Shown here piece after piece: positions 1 through 4,942 of a stretch of DNA of 5,817 bases. The position numbers were made by a program, and so were the translations under genes. The stretch spans positions 1-5,817 of the forward strand of contig NZSO01000047.1 of assembly GCA_002696885.1 (NCBI GenBank), read 5' to 3'. Below the pieces are notes generated by a model, which made no database searches, was not told the origin of the DNA, and saw only the letters and a list, made by a program, of their open reading frames with translations. The stretch comes from Verrucomicrobiales bacterium. Its GTDB lineage: Bacteria; Verrucomicrobiota; Verrucomicrobiia; Verrucomicrobiales; DEV007. Numbering within the stretch: the stretch's first letter is position 1; the number at the start of each line of letters is the position of its first letter.

Positions 1-719
1 CCTCTGATCTTTTTAACCACTGGAGAAGAGTAACTTGCACCCCAATAATCTTTGTAATTCCAGATTTCTTTTCCAGTCTTCCGGTCAAATGCTGCAACAC
101 AAACACCCTTTTCTTTACTGTCCTCAGCTCCTCCCACATTAACCAAAACAAGATCTTTCCATACAAAAGGTGCAGGACCATAACCGAAAAAACCCAATTC
201 GTGTCCATACTCTTTCTGTAAATCAATATGCCATAACTCTTTACCTGTGCCAATTTCAATGGCCCTTAACTGAGCTGTAACACCAGCCAAAATGAGAATA
301 TCTTTATCTAGGACAGGAGACGCTCTAGGCCCATTAGAATAACCAAAACGGTCTCGGTATTTTACAGCGTACTTAAAATCCCATAATAATTTACCACTTT
401 CAGGATCTCTGCATTCAAGTCGTTCATGACCATCAGCTAGGTCAAAACTAAAAAGTTTACCGTTAGCTATAGTAGGAGCTGCATAGGTATCACCTCGCTT
501 CAACTCCCAAACTAATTTGGGTCCGTCTTTACCCCAACTTTTCAGCAAATTATTTTCTCTAGAAGTTCCGTCGTTATGAGGCCCTAGAAATCGAGGCCAG
601 TCCTCTATAATTGTATTCTGAGATAATGATTTAGGTTTATCATGAAATATAAGCCTTTCATCTGAAAGACTATTGCCAATGAAAAACAGAGAAATAAAAA
701 GGCTAAAATAAAAAATCAT
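1..719 (-). CDS. Secreted PQQ-like beta-propeller repeat protein (BamB-like), C-terminus cut by window edge
   Basis: Reading the minus strand from the ATG at 719-717 gives an uninterrupted frame of 240 residues to the window edge, so the C-terminal part is missing. Residues 1-19 form a hydrophobic signal peptide (MIFYFSLFISLFFIGNSLS), so export is predicted. The WPRFLGPHNDG motif at residues 41-51 is typical of the secreted PQQ-like proteins that are abundant in Planctomycetes and Verrucomicrobia. Blade-type repeats of the form A/E-x-D-x-x-[ST]-G-K-x-[IL]-W recur at about residues 103-113 (DPESGKLLW), 154-163 (IGTGKELW) and 201-210 (DRKTGKEIW), as in PQQ-binding-like propellers. Such proteins are often annotated as BamB or as PQQ dehydrogenases, but nothing here shows cofactor binding or a catalytic domain, so the substrate and role are unknown. 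It is transcribed divergently from the dehydrogenase gene at 801. No good Shine-Dalgarno precedes the ATG; a weak GAAGAA lies upstream. The family call is firm and the function is not. Confidence 0.88.
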   Translation of the reverse strand, partial: MIFYFSLFISLFFIGNSLSDERLIFHDKPKSLSQNTIIEDWPRFLGPHNDGTSRENNLLKSWGKDGPKLVWELKRGDTYAAPTIANGKLFSFDLADGHERLECRDPESGKLLWDFKYAVKYRDRFGYSNGPRASPVLDKDILILAGVTAQLRAIEIGTGKELWHIDLQKEYGHELGFFGYGPAPFVWKDLVLVNVGGAEDSKEKGVCVAAFDRKTGKEIWNYKDYWGASYSSPVVKKIR

Positions 720-800
720 TAGATTTATTCTTCAAATTCCACTCAAACAATCAAGTAGGTAAGCTTGCAAGTCTAGACTGAAGGGTTCATTCTTGCATCA
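720..800. promoter_or_regulatory. Divergent intergenic region with overlapping palindromes
   Basis: This 81-bp gap separates the divergent propeller and dehydrogenase genes and must hold the 5' control signals of both unless transcripts overlap. It contains two overlapping perfect palindromes: CTTGCAAG at 764-771 and AGTCTAGACT at 770-779, with AAGCTT at 761-766 also symmetric. They sit 22 to 40 bp upstream of the GTG start, a plausible place for an operator. I see no clear -35/-10 pair on either strand. The regulatory role is inferred from symmetry and position only. Confidence 0.3.
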
Positions 801-1805
801 GTGAAAGCAATTATTTGTAATAAGCCCAGAGAATTCGAAAAAATTGAATTGCAAGATCCAACTCCAGTGGATGGAGAGGTAATAGTGAAGATAAAAAAAA
901 TTGGCATCTGTGGCACTGATTATCATGCCTATAATGGGAGGCAGCCGTTTTTTACTTATCCAAGAATTCTCGGACATGAATTAGCAGGCGAAGTTGTTGA
1001 GGGTAACGAGAAATTTAAAGCAGGTGAAGCCGTTGTTCCAATTCCATACCTTCATTGTGGTAAATGCAAAACTTGTCTTGGTGGAAAAACAAATTGTTGC
1101 CCACAAATAAAAACAATGGGGGTTCATGTTGATGGAGGCATGAGGGAATTTACTTCAGTACCCTCGACCAACCTTGTCAAAGCGCATGACCTGACAGATG
1201 AAAAAATTGCGACCGTTGAATGTTTTTCAATAGGAGCGCATGCCGTTCGAAGATCAGAGATAAAGGAAAATCAATGGGCTGCTGTTGTGGGGACTGGCCC
1301 AATAGGAATCGGAACGTTGCACTTTGCGAAACTAGCAGGAGCCAAAACAATAGCCATTGATATTAATGAGGAAAGACTCAACCATTGCCGTGAGGTCTTG
1401 GGCGTTGATCATTGCGTCAACGCACTTCAAAATCCCGTTGAAGCTTTAAATGACATTACAAAGGGAGAACTTCCAGACGCAGTTTTTGAAGCCACTGGTG
1501 TTCCTAGCGCAATGGAAAACGCGTTTAATTATGTTGGTCATGGAGGACGATTAATACTTGTGAGCATCGTTAAAGGGAAAATTGCATTTGAAGATCCGTT
1601 ATTTCATTCCAGAGAAATGACAGTGATGAGTAGTCGCAATGCGACCGAAAAGGATTTTATAAATGTCATGAACGCTCTGAGAAATCAGGATATTAATGTG
1701 GAGGCATTTATTACTCATCGATGTGATTTTGATGAACTCACCTCATGCTTTGAAACTTGGAGTCTTCCAGAATCAAAAGTGATCAAGGGTATCGTAAGCT
1801 TTTGA
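801..1805 (+). CDS. Zinc-dependent medium-chain alcohol/polyol dehydrogenase
   Basis: This is a complete 334-residue member of the medium-chain dehydrogenase family, of normal length. Catalytic-zinc residues are visible as Cys37 in GICGTD, His59-Glu60 in GHE, and Glu140 in the VECFSIGAHAV segment. The structural-zinc lobe has Cys86, Cys89, Cys92 and Cys100 at the standard 3-3-8 spacing. The Rossmann motif GTGPIG is at 164-169, and Asp187 closes the second strand (IAIDIN), which favours NAD over NADP. Overall it resembles the sugar-acid/polyol branch (L-galactonate or L-gulonate 5-dehydrogenase-like, sorbitol dehydrogenase-like), but the substrate cannot be read from sequence. It is probably cytoplasmic. 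The start is GTG at 801: MKAIIC is a typical N-terminus for the family, and an in-frame TAG at 774 leaves little room upstream. An AAGGG at 781-785 lies too far from the GTG to be a normal ribosome site. Divergent from the propeller gene and separated from the VTC gene by 264 bp, so it is probably its own transcription unit. Confidence 0.93.
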   Translation: MKAIICNKPREFEKIELQDPTPVDGEVIVKIKKIGICGTDYHAYNGRQPFFTYPRILGHELAGEVVEGNEKFKAGEAVVPIPYLHCGKCKTCLGGKTNCCPQIKTMGVHVDGGMREFTSVPSTNLVKAHDLTDEKIATVECFSIGAHAVRRSEIKENQWAAVVGTGPIGIGTLHFAKLAGAKTIAIDINEERLNHCREVLGVDHCVNALQNPVEALNDITKGELPDAVFEATGVPSAMENAFNYVGHGGRLILVSIVKGKIAFEDPLFHSREMTVMSSRNATEKDFINVMNALRNQDINVEAFITHRCDFDELTSCFETWSLPESKVIKGIVSF

Positions 1806-1951
1806 TCCAAATTGGAGTGACTTCTAATTATTGCGCTAATAAGCACGATTTGAGTAAGGAAAACCCATAGATTTTGACTCCCAAATAGTTTTTCAATCGT
1901 CAAAAACCATTCAGAATTCCGCAAATCATAAAAAAATAGCTTACTTTTAGC

Positions 1952-1957
1952 TATAAT
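1952..1957 (+). promoter_or_regulatory. Candidate -10 element (TATAAT) for the VTC operon
   Basis: TATAAT matches the sigma-70 -10 consensus exactly and lies about 112 bp upstream of the VTC ATG. The region where a -35 should be is a run of A with no TTGACA-like hexamer, and no extended TGn is present. In AT-rich DNA such a match can be chance. If used, the transcript would have a leader of about 105 nt containing the AATAATGA/TCATTATT repeat and the 14-bp palindrome. Confidence 0.25.
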
Positions 1958-2035
1958 AATGACTTTTACTCCACTTTATCTATGGAAAATCATCATTATT
2001 GAGGATATATTACGCATCCCACTTTAATAAGGAGC

Positions 2036-2049
2036 TTCAGAATTCTGAA
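2036..2049. repeat. Perfect 14-bp palindrome (candidate operator)
   Basis: TTCAGAATTCTGAA is a perfect inverted repeat ending 20 bp before the VTC start codon. Its first ten bases, TTCAGAATTC, recur at 1910-1919 in the same gap, 126 bp upstream. A symmetric site with a nearby partial copy in front of an operon is what a dimeric repressor or activator site would look like, but I recognise no known regulator consensus. In RNA it could fold only as a small five-pair hairpin with an AATT loop. Confidence 0.35.
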
Positions 2050-2069
2050 TCCCCTCTATCCTCATTTTT

Positions 2070-2990
2070 ATGCCCCCTTCGTCAAAACCGGTAACGGCAG
2101 GTGAGCCTAATCAGGCCTCTCCTGTAATGCCACGTTTTCAAGTTGATGCCGGACCATCAAGAAAAGAGGTCAAAGATAAAATCATTGAACGATTTGAGCA
2201 AAAATACATTATTCACCCAGCTCTTGTCCCCAAAATCAGAGAATACATAAAACCCTTTTGTATTGCCGACCCAAACGGAAAGGGAAAAATTCCTGAGTAC
2301 TCGGTTACAACACTTCAATTAGATACTCCAACAATGGATCTGGCCTTGGCAAAAGAGCGCAAAACATTTGCAAGGTTTAAATTAAGAATCCGTACTTACG
2401 GTGAGGGAGGATCAGCACCAGTGTTTCTTGAACTTAAAAGGAAAGTCGGCGGTGTCATTATTAAGAGTCGTTCAAAAATGACCATGGAACAATACAAAGG
2501 GGATAACAATGGAAAACCCATCGTACTAAATCCTGAGGAATGTGAAGTTCTCAGCAATCCCGTCGACAATAATTATTTTTTGGAATATTCACGTATTGCA
2601 AGAAGGGTCGGTGCAAGACCTAAAATGCTTATACGCTACATCAGAGAAAGTTATTTTGGAGCTAACGATGATTACGCTAGATTAACTTTTGACAGAAGAA
2701 TTTGCTATAGACCGACTAGAAATTGGTCAATACCAGGGGTTGAGGATACCACCGGTTGGAGAGCGATGGATACTCAAACTGGACTCAACAGACCATTTGC
2801 AGGATACATATTTGAATTAAAAGCAATGAGAGACTCCCCACGTTGGATGTTGGAGCTAGTGGAACGATTTAATTTAACGACCACAGGTTTTTGTAAATAC
2901 GCAACCGCATGGCGGATGGAAACCCTATTTAGAGGGTTTGAATATGACGCAGCCTCACAAAATACAACTGCAACAAATAACAGTATCTAG
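2070..2990 (+). CDS. VTC domain protein, predicted polyphosphate polymerase
   Basis: This 306-residue protein is a complete bacterial VTC-domain protein of the triphosphate tunnel metalloenzyme superfamily. In yeast Vtc4 this domain makes polyphosphate from ATP in a basic tunnel with a metal site. The expected motifs appear in order: E40-x-x-E43-x-K45 on the first strand (ERFEQKY), K104-x-R106-x-R108 (FKLRIRTY), E121-x-K123 with R124 and K125 (FLELKRK), R189 and R192 (MLIRYIRE), D208 (LTFDRR), E249-x-K251 (FELKAM), and K276 in the FCKYATA segment, matching the late tunnel lysine in the FSKY-like family motif. All strand motifs are present, so an active enzyme is likely though unproven. No signal peptide or membrane segment is seen, so it should be cytosolic. 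Residues 1-32 are Pro/Ser-rich and probably disordered. The ATG at 2070 follows an in-frame stop at 2046 and has no Shine-Dalgarno; Met20 is a less likely alternative start. It is followed after 37 bp by a DUF4956 gene, a recurring bacterial partner. Confidence 0.9.
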   Translation: MPPSSKPVTAGEPNQASPVMPRFQVDAGPSRKEVKDKIIERFEQKYIIHPALVPKIREYIKPFCIADPNGKGKIPEYSVTTLQLDTPTMDLALAKERKTFARFKLRIRTYGEGGSAPVFLELKRKVGGVIIKSRSKMTMEQYKGDNNGKPIVLNPEECEVLSNPVDNNYFLEYSRIARRVGARPKMLIRYIRESYFGANDDYARLTFDRRICYRPTRNWSIPGVEDTTGWRAMDTQTGLNRPFAGYIFELKAMRDSPRWMLELVERFNLTTTGFCKYATAWRMETLFRGFEYDAASQNTTATNNSI

Positions 2991-3027
2991 TAACTTTCAA
3001 ACTACCCAATAATAATTAAAACCTAAT

Positions 3028-3711
3028 ATGGAATCTTTTTTAACAGCCCTTGGACCCACTAAATCACTTGAGACGATGGAGGTCCTTTTTTCCTTAAGCG
3101 TGAGTTTCGTCTTGGGTTTAATATTGGCAACTGTCTATCGTTGGACTCACCAAGGATTTTCATATGGACGGTCTTTCTTACATACAATGGTCTTAGCAAC
3201 CATTGTGATCACTGTAATGATCATGGCAATCGGAAATAACATGGCAAGAGGACTGGGTATATTAGGGGCAATGGCTTTCGTAAGATTCAGAACACCAATC
3301 AGAGATCCTAGGGATATCATATTCTTATTCGCCGCACTCTCTATTGGCATCGCCTCTGGTGCGCAAGTTTTTGGAGTTGCTATAATTGGAACTTTTTACT
3401 TCTGTTTTACAGCAATTTTTCTGAGTTGGTCCCCTTTTGCCTCCAGACGAGAATTTGAGGGACTACTACGCTTTATGCTTCCTCCAGACTCACCTTCTCA
3501 TGATAGCCTTCAGGCCATTTTCACAAGGTATACCAGCTCGACTGAAATGGTTGCTATGCGAGAAGCGATTCAAGGAGAAGTTCAGGAATATTCGTATCAA
3601 ATTCGGCTTATTGATCCGTCCTACAAGACAGATCTAGTGGATTCATTGTCTAAACTAGACGATATTTCAGAAGTAAGCCTTGTAATGCAACGTACAACAG
3701 TAGAAATTTAA
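3028..3711 (+). CDS. DUF4956 domain-containing inner-membrane protein
   Basis: This 227-residue membrane protein has hydrophobic segments at about 17-37, 51-69, 97-111 and 112-134, followed by a soluble C-terminal domain of about 90 residues. The core motif between the second and third segments, residues 74-96, reads RGLGILGAMAFVRFRT and then PIRDPRD, which I recognise as the DUF4956 signature. The C-terminus (about 187-227) has a beta-alpha-beta pattern (YSYQIRLIDPS, TDLVDSLSKL, VSLVMQRTTVEI) like a small ferredoxin-fold or ACT-like module. Biochemical function of the family is unknown. Its repeated pairing with VTC-domain proteins suggests it anchors the polymerase or passes its product through the membrane, by analogy with the membrane part of the eukaryotic VTC complex; this is inference. 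The gene lies 37 bp after the VTC gene and 4 bp before the adaptor gene, so co-transcription is likely. No Shine-Dalgarno precedes the ATG at 3028, so translation may depend on upstream coupling. Confidence 0.88.
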   Translation: MESFLTALGPTKSLETMEVLFSLSVSFVLGLILATVYRWTHQGFSYGRSFLHTMVLATIVITVMIMAIGNNMARGLGILGAMAFVRFRTPIRDPRDIIFLFAALSIGIASGAQVFGVAIIGTFYFCFTAIFLSWSPFASRREFEGLLRFMLPPDSPSHDSLQAIFTRYTSSTEMVAMREAIQGEVQEYSYQIRLIDPSYKTDLVDSLSKLDDISEVSLVMQRTTVEI

Positions 3712-3715
3712 TTAT

Positions 3716-4825
3716 ATGAGTGCAGAGGTTCCTAATCAGACTAATATCAATAAGGGGTCTTCTTTTAGAGCCCGTCGTCTAATGGATAAATGGCCATTGT
3801 TAGTTTGGCTTGCCATCTTGGGTTTGGTTATATTCCTTTACACCCAGCGTGGAGTTCAGGTCCGACTTAACGGAATGATAGCTGCTCACACTGAAGAAAT
3901 TTCTGCTTCCGAGGATGGCGTCATCATTGAGCTACTTGTTAAGGAAGGCGAGAAAGTTGCCAAAGGGCAGGAGCTAGTAAAACTAGATACTGCGCTTATT
4001 GAAAAAGAGATTGAGGATTACAAAGCCAATCTCCCTTTCATAAAAGCAGACATGCAAAGAAAATTCAAAGCAACCAAATTTGATATTAACGCTGACCTTC
4101 AAAGAGCAAGAGCTCAAAAAGCCAACGCTCAATCAAGACTTGAAGCAGCCAAACAAAACGTTGAATTAGTTAAGAAGAGTTTGGAACAGCAACTTAGCCT
4201 TCAGAGTGAACTTGATAATGCCATCACGAGAGCCGAGGCGATTACGGAAGAATTAAATATTCATAACGAATCCATTCAGTCTTTATCAAAAGATTTAGAG
4301 GAAGCTGAAAATCTTCTGAGCCAGCTAGACAACATTTCAGTTCCCGAAGAACTCTTTGTACTAGATCAAAGATTAAAGAATAAAATACTTGTAGCTCCAG
4401 GAGAGGGCACCATTCACAAAATCAACAAACTTGGTGGTGTAACTAGATTAGGAGAACCTATCCTAAGCATCAATCTCACCTCTCCAAATAATGCAAAATC
4501 TAAAACTGTGAGAGCCCTAATTCCACAAGATCAGAATCCTCAAAACATTGAAAGTGATGGTCATGTTTGGATTAGTCTCAGACAAAAAAACCCAGTGGCC
4601 CACAAGGCCAAGATCATAACCATATCCCCGAGCATCGAGGCATTGCCAAACTACAATACTCCCATACGAGGACAATTTATAAGAGGACGAATAGTGGTTT
4701 GTGAATTACCTGAAGACTTTGAGGACCAATTACCAGGCACTGGTGTTCATGTACATCTTACTGAGCCAGGCACTTTTAATATCTGGGATTTTGGTAAAAC
4801 ACCTGTCAAAGCTGCAAGTAATTAG
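3716..4825 (+). CDS. HlyD-family membrane fusion protein (periplasmic adaptor)
   Basis: This 369-residue protein has the layout of a periplasmic adaptor that links an inner-membrane component to an outer-membrane TolC channel. Residues 26-42 form one membrane anchor (WPLLVWLAILGLVIFLY) after a basic cytosolic N-terminus. Residues about 53-92 are the first half of a biotinyl-lipoyl hairpin domain (EDGVIIELLVKEGEKVAKGQ). Residues about 94-210 are a long, charged coiled-coil hairpin with its probable tip at LSLQSELDNA (160-169). Residues about 222-255 return as the second lipoyl half (VAPGEGTIHKI, then GEPILSIN). The remainder is the beta-barrel and membrane-proximal region. It starts 4 bp after the DUF4956 stop codon with no Shine-Dalgarno, which points to translational coupling. 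HlyD-like adaptors normally work with an ABC, MFS or RND pump, but none is adjacent here; the DUF4956 protein occupies that position in the gene order. Family assignment is firm; the cargo is unknown. Confidence 0.9.
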   Translation: MSAEVPNQTNINKGSSFRARRLMDKWPLLVWLAILGLVIFLYTQRGVQVRLNGMIAAHTEEISASEDGVIIELLVKEGEKVAKGQELVKLDTALIEKEIEDYKANLPFIKADMQRKFKATKFDINADLQRARAQKANAQSRLEAAKQNVELVKKSLEQQLSLQSELDNAITRAEAITEELNIHNESIQSLSKDLEEAENLLSQLDNISVPEELFVLDQRLKNKILVAPGEGTIHKINKLGGVTRLGEPILSINLTSPNNAKSKTVRALIPQDQNPQNIESDGHVWISLRQKNPVAHKAKIITISPSIEALPNYNTPIRGQFIRGRIVVCELPEDFEDQLPGTGVHVHLTEPGTFNIWDFGKTPVKAASN

Positions 4826-4834
4826 ACTCGTTTA

Positions 4835-4864
4835 TTGTTGTAACTAATTTCAACTGGCTATAAA
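4835..4864 (+). promoter_or_regulatory. Weak candidate promoter ahead of the TolC-like gene
   Basis: TTGTTG at 4835-4840 and TATAAA at 4859-4864 are separated by 18 bp, a tolerable sigma-70 arrangement; a shifted TTGTAA at 4838-4843 would give only 15 bp. It begins 10 bp after the adaptor stop codon. It could give the TolC gene separate expression, but such matches are frequent in AT-rich sequence and the site is weakly supported. Confidence 0.2.
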
Positions 4865-4873
4865 TAATAGTTA

Positions 4874-4914
4874 TTACCGAAGAGAAATCCCCTACCCTTT
4901 CATCTCATCGGTAA
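4874..4914. repeat. Imperfect hairpin between adaptor and TolC-like genes
   Basis: TTACCGA at 4874-4880 pairs perfectly with TCGGTAA at 4908-4914. Inside it, after one A-A mismatch, GAGA at 4882-4885 pairs with TCTC at 4903-4906, leaving a 17-nt pyrimidine-rich loop. The total is 11 pairs. A run of A, not T, follows on the plus strand, so it is not a standard intrinsic terminator. It could adjust mRNA stability or readthrough, lowering the level of one product relative to the other, or be a protein-binding site. Confidence 0.35.
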
Positions 4915-4942
4915 AAAGGCCCTTCCATAAATTGTCACAGAA

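Larger units (their letters stand above)
1806..2069. promoter_or_regulatory. Non-coding gap upstream of the VTC gene: candidate promoter region with inverted repeats
   Basis: No credible gene lies in these 264 bp. No strong GC-rich terminator for the dehydrogenase is visible. The gap holds several inverted repeats: GTTTTT/AAAAAC (1888-1893 with 1902-1907), ATAGCT/AGCTAT (1936-1941 with 1949-1954) and AATAATGA/TCATTATT (1955-1962 with 1993-2000). A consensus-like -10 hexamer TATAAT lies at 1952-1957 without a good -35 at 16-18 bp. An AAGGAG at 2029-2034 is followed by a 14-bp palindrome and ends 35 bp before the VTC start codon. The region most likely carries the promoter and control sites for the downstream gene set, inferred from position. 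Confidence 0.4.

Noticed and set aside
1715..1924. Minus-strand 69-residue open frame across the dehydrogenase 3' end
   Set aside because: It overlaps the conserved C-terminal coding region antisense, has no family resemblance and no start signal.
1930..1954. Minus-strand intrinsic terminator (ATAGCT hairpin followed by a T run)
   Set aside because: The stem is only six AT-rich pairs, and no minus-strand gene lies to its right to be terminated.
2029..2104. AAGGAG followed 10 nt later by CTG, which opens a 19-codon frame ending at 2104
   Set aside because: CTG is a rare start, the frame overlaps the VTC gene out of frame, and the peptide has no distinguishing feature. The AAGGAG is probably chance or part of the control region.
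3147..3637. Short open frames on the minus strand (67 residues) and in another plus frame (66 residues) within the DUF4956 gene
   Set aside because: Both sit fully inside a well-supported membrane protein gene and show no recognisable domain or ribosome site.
2107..3738. Shared CCTAATCAG near the 5' ends of the VTC (about 2107) and adaptor (about 3730) genes, giving PNQ in both proteins
   Set aside because: Nine matching bases with no extension either side is within chance expectation, and both protein regions are low-complexity N-termini.
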